Assembly: GCA_005503165.1 (NCBI GenBank)
Contig: SCNT01000003.1
Span: forward strand, 62,001-126,000
Source of the DNA: Sphingomonadaceae bacterium 3R27E2-A
GTDB taxonomy: Bacteria > Pseudomonadota > Alphaproteobacteria > Sphingomonadales > Sphingomonadaceae
Reading direction: 5' to 3'
DNA length: 64,000 bases
Made by a program: the position numbers and the translations under genes. The notes under the pieces were generated by a model. That model saw only the letters and a program-made list of their open reading frames with translations, was not told the origin of the DNA and made no database searches. This document shows, piece after piece, positions 43,644 through 53,098 of this stretch. Each line of letters begins with the position of its first letter. The stretch's first letter is position 1.

Positions 43644-44744
43644 ATGAAGAGCTTGAAAACCCTTGTAATCGCGGCGGCTTTGTCGCTCGGCGCGGTTGGC
43701 GCAGGCCAGGCGGCAGCGCCGGCGGCGGCACCCGCCACGGCCCCGGTCGCGGCGACCACGGCGACTCCGGCTCCGGCCGCCCCTGATGCGGCCGCGGCGA
43801 CGACCGAGGCGGCGGCTCCGGCGGGCGACGCGACCTATGTCCCGATGAAGCCCACCCCCGGTGTCGGCCAGCCGATCGACGCGGGCATCGATTTCCAGCC
43901 GCAGGTCAGCCCGATCGGCGAACAGGCCTATTGGTTCAACCATGCCATCCTGCTGCCGGTGATCACCGTGATCACGCTTTTCGTCCTCGGCCTGCTGCTC
44001 TGGGTCATCGCGCGCTACCGCGCCAAGGCGAACCCCGTGCCGTCGAAGACCACGCACAACACCTTCATCGAAATCATCTGGACCGCGATCCCGGTGCTGA
44101 TCCTCGCGGTCATCGCGGTGCCGTCGATCCGCCTGCTCGCGGCGCAGTACGAACCGCCGTCGAAGGAAGCGCTGACGATCAAGGTCACGGGCTACCAATG
44201 GTATTGGGGCTATGCCTACCCCGACCAGAATATCCCCGAATATGTTTCGAAGATCCTGACCGAGGAACAGGCGAAGGCCGCGGGCGAGCCCTATCATCTC
44301 GCCGTCGACAACCGCATGGTCGTCCCCGTCGGGCGCGAGGTGAAGCTGATCATCACCGGCGCTGACGTGATCCACAGCTTCGCGGTCCCTGCCTTCTGGA
44401 CCAAGATGGACGCGGTCCCCGGCCGCGCCAACGAGACGACCTTCACCGCGACCAAGGTCGGCGTCTATTACGGCCAGTGCTCCGAGCTTTGCGGCGTCGA
44501 CCACGGCTATATGCCGATCGCCGTCGAAGTGCTGCCCGTCGACAAGTGGGAAGCCTGGGTCCGCTCGAAGGGCGGCGATCCGAAACCCAAGCCCGCTGCA
44601 GCCGCGGCCGCACCGGCTCCCGCCGCTGCCACGCCCGCCGCGGCTCCGGCTGCGACGCCGGCCGCCGCGACCGCCCCGGCCCAAACCGCTCCCGAAGCAG
44701 CGCCGGCTGCGGCTCCCGCCGCTGCTCCGGCCGCCAAGAAATAA
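43644..44744 (+). CDS. coxB: Cytochrome c oxidase subunit II
   Basis: A 366-residue subunit. A signal peptide (AAALSLGAVGAGQA) is followed by an Ala/Pro-rich segment, two transmembrane helices (VITVITLFVLGLLLWVIARY and IIWTAIPVLILAVIAVP), then the periplasmic CuA domain: DVIHSFAVPAFW and CSELCGVDHGYM (Cys279, Cys283, His287, Met290). The electron-entry aromatic run is YQWYWGYAYPD. A 55-residue Ala/Pro-rich tail after residue 310 is longer than usual. It leads the oxidase cluster, 17 bases ahead of ctaD. Confidence 0.96.
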   Translation: MKSLKTLVIAAALSLGAVGAGQAAAPAAAPATAPVAATTATPAPAAPDAAAATTEAAAPAGDATYVPMKPTPGVGQPIDAGIDFQPQVSPIGEQAYWFNHAILLPVITVITLFVLGLLLWVIARYRAKANPVPSKTTHNTFIEIIWTAIPVLILAVIAVPSIRLLAAQYEPPSKEALTIKVTGYQWYWGYAYPDQNIPEYVSKILTEEQAKAAGEPYHLAVDNRMVVPVGREVKLIITGADVIHSFAVPAFWTKMDAVPGRANETTFTATKVGVYYGQCSELCGVDHGYMPIAVEVLPVDKWEAWVRSKGGDPKPKPAAAAAAPAPAAATPAAAPAATPAAATAPAQTAPEAAPAAAPAAAPAAKK

Positions 44745-44749
44745 TCTAA

Positions 44750-46432
<1,683 letters not shown>

Positions 46433-46439
46433 ATGCGTT

Positions 46440-46468
46440 CGCCCCCTGCTTGATTTCGGCAGGGGGCG
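46440..46468 (+). terminator. Hairpin between ctaD and ctaB
   Basis: 10-bp arms CGCCCCCTGC and GCAGGGGGCG with a 9-base loop, no T-run. It may reduce read-through or mark a processing site, favouring oxidase subunits over assembly factors. Confidence 0.5.
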
Positions 46469-46492
46469 CTCGCGTCTCAGGCTGGAGTTAGC

Positions 46493-47404
46493 ATGGCACA
46501 GAGCCTGACCCATGGCGAAACGGCGCTCCCCGCCGACTGGCGCGACCTGTTCGCGCTGACCAAGCCGCGCGTGATGTCGCTGGTGGTGTTCACCGCGCTG
46601 TGCGGGCTGCTTGCGGCTCCGGGCGAAGTCCATCCGGTGCTGGCTTTCTCGTCGATCCTTGCGATCGCGCTGGGGGCAGGGGCCTCGGGCGCGCTCAACC
46701 AATGGTATGAGGCGGGGATCGACGCCAAGATGAAGCGCACCGCCGGGCGTCCGCTGCCCGCCGGGCGTCTCGATCGGCAGACGGCGCTGCAGTTCGGCAT
46801 CGGCCTTGCCGCCTTCTCTCTGTTCCTGATGCTGTTTGCATCGAACTGGCAGGCGACGCTGCTCCTCGCGGCCTCGATCCTCTTTTACGTCTTTGTCTAC
46901 ACGATGTGGCTGAAGCCGCGGACGCCGCAGAATATCGTCATCGGCGGTGCCGCAGGCGCCTTTCCTCCGCTGATCGGCTGGGTCGCCGCCACCGGCAGCA
47001 TCGCGCCGTTTCCGGTGATGCTGTTCCTGCTGATCTTCCTGTGGACGCCGCCGCATTTCTGGGCGCTGGCGCTGTTCGTGCGCTCTGACTATGCCGCCGC
47101 GGGCATCCCGATGATGCCGGTCGTGGCGGGCGAGAAATCGACCCGGCGTCAGATCCTGTTCTATGCGCTGATCATGGCGGCGGCTGCGATCGCGCCCTGG
47201 CCGCTCGGTTACACCGGCGCCCTCTATGGCTGGACCGCGATCATTCTTTCGGCGTTGTTCGTGGCGCTGTCGGTGCAGGTCGGGACGCGCGCGACCGGCC
47301 ACGGCGATCTGATGCAGCCCGAAAAGCGGCTGTTCGCTTATTCTATCGCCTATCTTTTCATTATCTTCGGCGCTGTCGTTGCCGATCATTGGTGGCCCTT
47401 ATGA
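46493..47404 (+). CDS. ctaB: Protoheme IX farnesyltransferase
   Basis: A 303-residue UbiA-type membrane prenyltransferase making heme O for the oxidase. [20 protein letters not shown] starts the fold; [23 protein letters not shown] has the NxxxDxxxD motif and [14 protein letters not shown] the second conserved loop. Its stop overlaps the next start (ATGA). Confidence 0.95.
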   Translation: MAQSLTHGETALPADWRDLFALTKPRVMSLVVFTALCGLLAAPGEVHPVLAFSSILAIALGAGASGALNQWYEAGIDAKMKRTAGRPLPAGRLDRQTALQFGIGLAAFSLFLMLFASNWQATLLLAASILFYVFVYTMWLKPRTPQNIVIGGAAGAFPPLIGWVAATGSIAPFPVMLFLLIFLWTPPHFWALALFVRSDYAAAGIPMMPVVAGEKSTRRQILFYALIMAAAAIAPWPLGYTGALYGWTAIILSALFVALSVQVGTRATGHGDLMQPEKRLFAYSIAYLFIIFGAVVADHWWPL

Positions 47405-47550
47405 CCGACAAACCGAATCTTGAACCCTTTGACGAAGTCGAATATCGCCGCCGCCAGCGCAGCCGTGCCAATATGATGGCGTGGATGCTGGGCGGGTTGG
47501 CGATCCTGTTTTTCTTCATCACGATCGCCAAGATCCAGATATTCGCATGA
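47401..47550 (+). CDS. Small single-helix protein in the cox cluster (CoxF-like)
   Basis: A 49-residue protein, [20 protein letters not shown] then one helix ([21 protein letters not shown]). Its start overlaps the ctaB stop and its stop overlaps the ctaG start, so translational coupling is tight. Short proteins in this position in alphaproteobacteria are called CoxF; function is not established. Confidence 0.8.
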   Translation: MTDKPNLEPFDEVEYRRRQRSRANMMAWMLGGLAILFFFITIAKIQIFA

Positions 47551-48107
47551 TCGCGCGCCTGTCCCCCAAAGCAAAGACCGCGAGCCTGGCGACGCTGCTT
47601 GCGCTGGCGATGGTCGGGCTGGGTTTTGCCGCGGTGCCACTGTACGACCTGTTCTGCCGCGTCACCGGTTTCGGCGGTACGACGCAACGGTATGATCCGG
47701 TCGCCGCTGCGGCCGATCCGGTGATCCTGTCGCAGACCATTTCGGTCCGCTTCGACGCCAATGTCTCGCCGGGGCTACCGTGGAAATTCTATCCCGAACA
47801 TCCGACCGATACGGTGAGCATCGGCGCGCGCGACATGGCGATCTTTATCGCCGAAAACAACTCGTCGAAGCCGGTCGTCGGCACTGCCGGGTTCAATGTC
47901 ACGCCGACGCAGGCGGGCAAATATTTCACCAAGATCCAGTGCTTCTGCTTCACCGAGCAACGGTTGGAGCCGGGGCAGCAGATGCGGATGCCGGTGCTGT
48001 TCTTCGTCGATCCCAAGATCATGGACGATCCGGACGCGCGCGACATCCAGGAAATCACCCTCAGCTACACCTTCCACCCTGTAGACGAGGCTAAAAAGGC
48101 CAGCTAA
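47547..48107 (+). CDS. ctaG: Cytochrome c oxidase copper-assembly protein CtaG/Cox11
   Basis: A 186-residue protein with one N-terminal helix and a periplasmic copper-binding domain. PLYDLFCRVTGFGGTTQ and KIQCFCFTEQRLEPGQ carry the conserved CFCF copper motif and the membrane-proximal Cys. It inserts CuB into subunit I. Starts at ATG 47547, overlapping the small ORF stop. Confidence 0.94.
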   Translation: MIARLSPKAKTASLATLLALAMVGLGFAAVPLYDLFCRVTGFGGTTQRYDPVAAAADPVILSQTISVRFDANVSPGLPWKFYPEHPTDTVSIGARDMAIFIAENNSSKPVVGTAGFNVTPTQAGKYFTKIQCFCFTEQRLEPGQQMRMPVLFFVDPKIMDDPDARDIQEITLSYTFHPVDEAKKAS

Positions 48108-48188
48108 GGCCGCGAACAAGAGTCTTAACAAGACCGGCGGGCGATGGGGAATCGCGATGCTGGGGCTGCTAAAAACGGGAAACACGCC

Positions 48189-49064
48189 ATGTCCGGTGCC
48201 AAACATCATGACTATCACCTCGTAAACCCCAGCGTCTGGCCGCTGATCGGCTCGGTCGCTGCCTTGGTGATGTTCTTCGGCCTCGTCATGTACATGCACG
48301 AGGATCATTTCGGCGCCGCCGGCAAATGGGTCCTCGGCCTCGGTTTCATGGGCGTGATCGCGACCTTCTTCAGCTGGTGGTCGGACGTCATCAACGAAGC
48401 GCATGCCGGCGACCACACCCCGGTCGTCCAGCTGCACCTGCGCTACGGCATGATCCTGTTCATCGCGTCCGAAGTCATGTTCTTCGTCGGCTGGTTCTGG
48501 GCCTGGTTCGACTTCTCGCTCTTCCCGGTGCCGATCGAAGTCACCGCCGACGGCGTGACCTCGCTGTTCGGCCAGGACGGTGCCGCGACGATCACCATGT
48601 GGCCGCCGAAGGGCATCGAAGTCATCGACGCCTTCTCGCTGCCCTTGCTCAACACGCTGATCCTGCTCTGCTCGGGGACCACGATCACCTGGGCGCACCA
48701 CGCGCTGATCCACGGCGACCGCGACGGCCTGAAGAAGGGCCTGTGGGCGACGATCATCCTGGGCGCGGTCTTCTCGATGATCCAGGCCTATGAATATGCC
48801 CATGCGCCGTTCCCGTTCGGCCAGAGCAACTACAGCTCGGCCTTCTACATGGCGACCGGCTTCCACGGCTTCCACGTGCTCGTCGGCACGATCTTCCTGA
48901 TCGTCTGCCTCGTGCGCAGCTACAAGGGCCACTTCACCCCGCAGCAGCATTTCGGTTTCGAGGCCGCGGCCTGGTACTGGCACTTCGTCGACGTGGTGTG
49001 GCTGTTCCTCTTCATCATCGTCTATGTCTGGGGCGGCTGGGGCGCACCGGTCGCCGCGCACTAA
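48189..49064 (+). CDS. coxC: Cytochrome c oxidase subunit III
   Basis: A 291-residue, seven-helix subunit: HHDYHLVNPSVWPLIGSVAALVMF, LRYGMILFIASEVMFFVGWFWAWF, then FYMATGFHGFHVLVGTIFLIVCL and FEAAAWYWHFVDVVWLFLF. These are the lipid and D-channel features of the family. ATG 48189 is chosen; an earlier in-frame ATG at 48144 lacks family support. Confidence 0.96.
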   Translation: MSGAKHHDYHLVNPSVWPLIGSVAALVMFFGLVMYMHEDHFGAAGKWVLGLGFMGVIATFFSWWSDVINEAHAGDHTPVVQLHLRYGMILFIASEVMFFVGWFWAWFDFSLFPVPIEVTADGVTSLFGQDGAATITMWPPKGIEVIDAFSLPLLNTLILLCSGTTITWAHHALIHGDRDGLKKGLWATIILGAVFSMIQAYEYAHAPFPFGQSNYSSAFYMATGFHGFHVLVGTIFLIVCLVRSYKGHFTPQQHFGFEAAAWYWHFVDVVWLFLFIIVYVWGGWGAPVAAH

Positions 49065-49451
49065 GTGGCGGCACCAGACCAAAGCCAAAAGGGGCAGCCG
49101 CCGGTCTGGCGCGCTGCCCTTTTTGCCCTCTGCCCCGAATGCGGCGCGCCGGGGCTGTTCGAGTGGCCGGCGAAGTTCCGCGAGCGCTGCCCGTCGTGCG
49201 GGCTCGACACGGGGCGCTATAATGTCGGCGACGGGCCTGCGGCTTTCCTGACGATGATCATCGGCGCGCTGCTGATCGCCGCCGCGCTGACGCTCGACAC
49301 TTTGTTCAACCCGCCCTTCTGGGTGCATGTCGCCCTTTGGGTGCCGCTGACGGTCGGGGCGGTGATCTATGGCCTGCGCGTCGGCAAGGCGGCGCTGCTC
49401 GCCAGCGAGCACCAGCGCGAGGCCGCCGAAGGAAAGAGAAAAGATGACTGA
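49065..49451 (+). CDS. DUF983 membrane protein
   Basis: A 128-residue protein starting with a GTG directly after the coxC stop. It has a zinc-ribbon-like CPECG...CPSCGLDTGRYNVGDGPAAF segment and two helices (FLTMIIGALLIAAALTLD and HVALWVPLTVGAVIYGL). DUF983 is regularly found between coxC and surf1. It overlaps surf1 by eight bases. Role in oxidase assembly is inferred only from position. Confidence 0.88.
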   Translation: MAAPDQSQKGQPPVWRAALFALCPECGAPGLFEWPAKFRERCPSCGLDTGRYNVGDGPAAFLTMIIGALLIAAALTLDTLFNPPFWVHVALWVPLTVGAVIYGLRVGKAALLASEHQREAAEGKRKDD

Positions 49452-50097
49452 TCCCGCACGCGCTCGGCGCCGCTGGCCGGTGATCCCGACGATCCTCGTC
49501 CTCGCCGCGGTGGCGGCGATGATCGCGCTCGGCGTCTGGCAATGGCAGCGCAAGGGCGAGAAGGAAGCGCTGATCGCGCTCTACCAGCGCAACATGGCGA
49601 TGTCGTCGCTGGTGACCTATCCCGAACTGCCGCCGGTTCCCGACGCGATGCTCTTTCGCAAGAGCAGCGTCACCTGCCTCGAGCCGGTACGCTGGGACCA
49701 GCGCGGCGGCACGGACCGCGCGGGCAAGAGCGGCATCCGCATGATCGCCGACTGCCGCACCGGCGCCGAAGGGCCCGGCGTGCTGGTCGACATGGGCACC
49801 GCCGACAGCTTCCTGCCCGCCGGAACGTCCCCGGCGTGGAAGGGCGGCATCGTGCAGGGAACGATCGTCCCCGGCCCCGAACAGCCGACGATGATCGAGC
49901 GGCTGACGGGCAGGGCGATGCCCGCGCGCGCGCTCCTCGTCGCCGATGTGCCGGCGCCCGGATTGCGGGCGAGCGCGGTACCTTCGGCGGCCGATACGCC
50001 GAACAATCATCTCGCTTATGCCGGGCAATGGTTCTTCTTCGCTATCGCGGCGCTCGTCATCTACATCATCGCCGTGCGCCGCCGCTTGCGGCCTTGA
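49444..50097 (+). CDS. SURF1 family cytochrome oxidase biogenesis protein
   Basis: A 217-residue protein with an N-terminal helix (VIPTILVLAAVAAMIALGVWQWQRKGEKEALI, the GxWQxxR/K SURF1 signature) and a C-terminal helix (HLAYAGQWFFFAIAALVIYII) typical of the family, with a periplasmic domain between. It is thought to help insert heme a. Last gene of the cox cluster. Confidence 0.9.
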   Translation: MTDPARARRRWPVIPTILVLAAVAAMIALGVWQWQRKGEKEALIALYQRNMAMSSLVTYPELPPVPDAMLFRKSSVTCLEPVRWDQRGGTDRAGKSGIRMIADCRTGAEGPGVLVDMGTADSFLPAGTSPAWKGGIVQGTIVPGPEQPTMIERLTGRAMPARALLVADVPAPGLRASAVPSAADTPNNHLAYAGQWFFFAIAALVIYIIAVRRRLRP

Positions 50098-50123
50098 CCG
50101 GACGCGGCTAGGCGCGGGGCGCC

Positions 50124-51521
50124 ATGGATTATATCAGCACCCGCGGCTCCGCGCCGACCCTCGACTTTCGCGCCGCCACCCTCGCGGGGCTCGCCGCCGA
50201 CGGGGGGCTCTATGTGCCCGCCCAATGGCCGGTGCTGAGCCAGGACGAAATCCGTGCCTTCGCCGGGCTCGACTATGTCGAAACCGCGGTGCGCGTGATG
50301 ACGCCCTTCGTCGCGGGCGTGCTCTCCGAGGACGAACTGCGCACCTTGTGTAAAGCGGCTTACGGCCGCTTCAGCCACGACGCGGTAACCCCGCTCGTCC
50401 AGCTCGACCATCGCCACTGGCTGCTCGAACTGTTCCACGGCCCGACGCTGGCGTTCAAGGATGTCGCGCTGCAACTGCTCGGCCAGCTGTTCGAGAAATT
50501 CCTCGCCGGCGGCGACACCGACATCACCATCGTCGGCGCGACCTCGGGCGACACCGGCTCGGCGGCGATCGAGGCGGTCGCGGGGCGCGAGCATATCCGG
50601 ATCTTCATGCTCCACCCCGAGGGCCGCGTCAGCGACGTCCAGCGCCGCCAGATGACGACGGTGCTCGCCCCCAACGTCCATAATATCTCCATCGACGGCA
50701 GCTTCGACGACGCGCAGGCGATGGTGAAGCGGCTGTTCGGCGACGAAGAGGCGCGCGCCTGTGTCACGCTGTCGGCCGTGAACAGCATCAACTGGGCGCG
50801 GCTGATGGCGCAGGTCGTCTATTATTTCTACGCCGCCGTCCGCCTCGGCGGCCCCGACCGCCCGGTGGCTTTTTCGGTGCCGACGGGCAATTTCGGCGAT
50901 GTCTTCGCGGGCTATGTCGCGGCGCAGATGGGCCTCCCCATCGCCCGCCTCGTCGTCGCGACCAACGTCAACGACATCCTCCACCGCGCGCTCACCAGCG
51001 GCGACTACAGCGCCGGCACGGTCACCCCGACCGCTACGCCGAGCATGGACATCCAGGTCAGCAGCAATTTCGAACGTCTGCTCTTCGACCTGTCGGGCCG
51101 CGACGGCGGTGCGATCACGGGCATGATGGGCGAGTTCGACCGGAACCGCGCGATGACGATCCCCGCCGACATGCTCGGCGGCGCCCGCACCCTATTCTCC
51201 AGCGCGAGCATCGACGGCGACAGCATGGCGCTGGCGTTGCGCTGGGCGCAGGAAAGGGGCGGGCAGGTGATCGACCCGCACAGCGCGGTCGGCCTCGCCG
51301 CGGCGCGCCAGCTCGAGATCGCCGCCGACATCCCGGTGGTCACCCTCGCGACCGCGCATCCGGCGAAGTTCCGCGAAGCCGTTGAGCGCGCGACCGGCGT
51401 CCGCCCCGGGCTCCCCGCGCGCCTCGGCAATCTCTTCGACCGCGAGGAACGCTACACCAGGCTTCCCGGTGACTATGACGCCGTGAAGGCCTTCATCCTC
51501 GCGGAAGCCGCGCGTGGCTGA
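50124..51521 (+). CDS. thrC: Threonine synthase
   Basis: A 465-residue PLP enzyme converting phosphohomoserine to threonine. MDYISTRG is the family start; GPTLAFKDVALQLLG holds the Schiff-base lysine; ATSGDTGSAAIEA binds phosphate; SVPTGNFGDVFAGYVA and NVNDILHR follow. Full length of the proteobacterial type. It overlaps the next gene by eight bases. Confidence 0.96.
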   Translation: MDYISTRGSAPTLDFRAATLAGLAADGGLYVPAQWPVLSQDEIRAFAGLDYVETAVRVMTPFVAGVLSEDELRTLCKAAYGRFSHDAVTPLVQLDHRHWLLELFHGPTLAFKDVALQLLGQLFEKFLAGGDTDITIVGATSGDTGSAAIEAVAGREHIRIFMLHPEGRVSDVQRRQMTTVLAPNVHNISIDGSFDDAQAMVKRLFGDEEARACVTLSAVNSINWARLMAQVVYYFYAAVRLGGPDRPVAFSVPTGNFGDVFAGYVAAQMGLPIARLVVATNVNDILHRALTSGDYSAGTVTPTATPSMDIQVSSNFERLLFDLSGRDGGAITGMMGEFDRNRAMTIPADMLGGARTLFSSASIDGDSMALALRWAQERGGQVIDPHSAVGLAAARQLEIAADIPVVTLATAHPAKFREAVERATGVRPGLPARLGNLFDREERYTRLPGDYDAVKAFILAEAARG

Positions 51522-52404
51522 TCTTTTGCCCCTCGTCACGCTCGCCGGCGAGGCGTGGGACGATTATGGGCTGGTCGACAGCGGGAACGGGCGCAAGCTC
51601 GAACGCTATGGCCGCTTCCGCTTCATCCGCCCCGAACCGCAGGCGATGTGGGCCCCCGCGCTGCCGCAGGCCGAGTGGGACGCCGCCGACGGCGAGTTCG
51701 TCCCCGCATCCGACGACGATGGCGGCGGCCGCTGGTATTACAGCAAGCCGGTGCCGCAGGAGGGCTGGCCGCTCGCGTGGCGTGAGACGCGCTTCACCGC
51801 GAGTTGCACACCCTTCCGCCACCTGGGCTTTTTCCCCGACATGGCGCCGGTTTGGGACTGGCTGCGCGAAAGGATCGCGGACAAACCCGACCCCGCCTTC
51901 CTCAACCTCTTCGGCTACACCGGCGTCGGCAGCCAGGCGCTCGCCGCCGCGGGCGCCTCGGTGACGCATGTCGACGCCTCGAAGAAGTCGGTGGCGCAGG
52001 CGCGCGAAAATGCCGCGCTCGCTGGGATGGGGGAGAAACCGATCCGCTGGATCGTCGACGATGCGGGCAAGTTCACCGCGCGTGAGGTGCGGCGCGAGCG
52101 GCGTTACGACGCGATCCTGCTCGACCCGCCCAAATTCGGCCGCGGCCCCAACAACGAACGCTGGCAGCTCGAGGAAGGGCTCGCGCCGTTGCTCGCCGAC
52201 TGCCGCCGGCTGCTCGACGCCGACAGCCGCGCGCTGTTCCTCACCGTCTATGCGGTGCGCATGTCGGCGCTGGCGATCGGCGAACTGCTCAGCCAGCTCT
52301 TCGCCGACCTGCCCGGCAAGGTCGAATGCGGCGAGCTCTCGGTGCGCGAAGAGGCGCGGGGCCTGCTGCTCCCCACCGCGATCTTCGCGCGCTGGAGCCG
52401 CTGA
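51514..52404 (+). CDS. Class I SAM-dependent methyltransferase (RlmI/RlmK-like catalytic domain)
   Basis: A 296-residue protein starting with GTG and overlapping thrC. The Rossmann motif is LNLFGYTGVGSQALAAAGASVTHVDASKKSV, and the catalytic loop ILLDPPKFGRG is the DPPxF pattern of RlmI-type rRNA cytosine methyltransferases (PF10672). The PUA RNA-binding domain of RlmI is absent. Probably modifies RNA, target unknown. Confidence 0.85.
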   Translation: MADLLPLVTLAGEAWDDYGLVDSGNGRKLERYGRFRFIRPEPQAMWAPALPQAEWDAADGEFVPASDDDGGGRWYYSKPVPQEGWPLAWRETRFTASCTPFRHLGFFPDMAPVWDWLRERIADKPDPAFLNLFGYTGVGSQALAAAGASVTHVDASKKSVAQARENAALAGMGEKPIRWIVDDAGKFTAREVRRERRYDAILLDPPKFGRGPNNERWQLEEGLAPLLADCRRLLDADSRALFLTVYAVRMSALAIGELLSQLFADLPGKVECGELSVREEARGLLLPTAIFARWSR

Positions 52405-52548
52405 CCTCCCGCGCTCTTCGAACGGCGCGCGATTTGCGATGAGCCGAGCAACTCTGCCCGGCGCGCTCCGTTGGGTGGACAGGGGACGGCGCAGTCGGTC
52501 CTGCTGACCGGCTTCGCGGACCGTCTCCAACTCCAAGGAGAGACCCTC

Positions 52549-52917
52549 ATGGGTGACACCCTCGAACGCGAAACCAACCGCTTGATTTCGTCCGACAAGG
52601 TCGAAGGGACTGCGGTGTACAACCCGCAGAACGAAAAGCTCGGCACGATCACCAGCATCATGATCGACAAGAAATCGGGGAAGAGCCAATATGGCGTACT
52701 CGAATTCGGCGGCATCTTCGGGCTCGGCGCGGATCATTATCCGGTGCCGTGGGACATGCTGACCTATGATACCGACAAGGGCGGCTATGTCGTGAACCTG
52801 ACCAAGGAACAGGTCACCGGCGCGCCGCGCTACGCGCGCGACGACACGCCGGAATATACCGACGATTATGGCCGGACCGTCTATGGTTATTACGGACTGA
52901 GCTACCCCATGCTCTGA
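52549..52917 (+). CDS. PRC-barrel domain protein
   Basis: A 122-residue protein: SSDKVEGTAVYNPQNEKLGTITSIMIDKKSGKSQYGVLEFGGIFGLGADHYPVPWDML is a full PRC-barrel. The C-terminus is acidic then Tyr/Gly-rich (YTDDYGRTVYGYYGLSY). ATG 52549 follows CCAAGGAGAGACC. Such proteins appear in stress-response or membrane-adaptation settings; no specific role seen. Confidence 0.85.
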   Translation: MGDTLERETNRLISSDKVEGTAVYNPQNEKLGTITSIMIDKKSGKSQYGVLEFGGIFGLGADHYPVPWDMLTYDTDKGGYVVNLTKEQVTGAPRYARDDTPEYTDDYGRTVYGYYGLSYPML

Positions 52918-52926
52918 CGCGGTGCG

Positions 52927-52956
52927 GCGCGGGCGGCATCGATCCGCCGCCCGCGC
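52927..52956 (+). terminator. Terminator-like hairpin after the PRC-barrel gene
   Basis: 11-bp perfect arms GCGCGGGCGGC and GCCGCCCGCGC with an 8-base loop. No T-run. It insulates the TonB locus from the upstream gene. Confidence 0.5.
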
Positions 52957-53012
52957 TACCGCGCGCCTCGCCAGACACCTCCCGATGGCATAGGAATGCA
53001 ATGCGACCCGCG

Positions 53013-53041
53013 TTGACAATGAGAACGTTCTCATTTAGATA
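53013..53041 (+). promoter_or_regulatory. Sigma-70 promoter of the TonB receptor
   Basis: TTGACA (53013-53018), a 17-base spacer and TAGATA (53036-53041). It is the best canonical promoter match I see in the window. The spacer is entirely operator palindrome. Confidence 0.85.
53018..53035. promoter_or_regulatory. LacI-type operator in the promoter spacer
   Basis: AATGAGAACGTTCTCATT is a perfect 18-bp palindrome. A less perfect copy follows at 53035-53052 (TTAGATAACGTTCACATT, 13/18 matches to it). The position predicts repression of the receptor gene, probably by the LacI protein at 61921-62979. Confidence 0.75.
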
Positions 53042-53098
53042 ACGTTCACATTGAAGAAATGCCGCCGATAAATGAGCGGTTAAACGGGAGGGAAAGGG

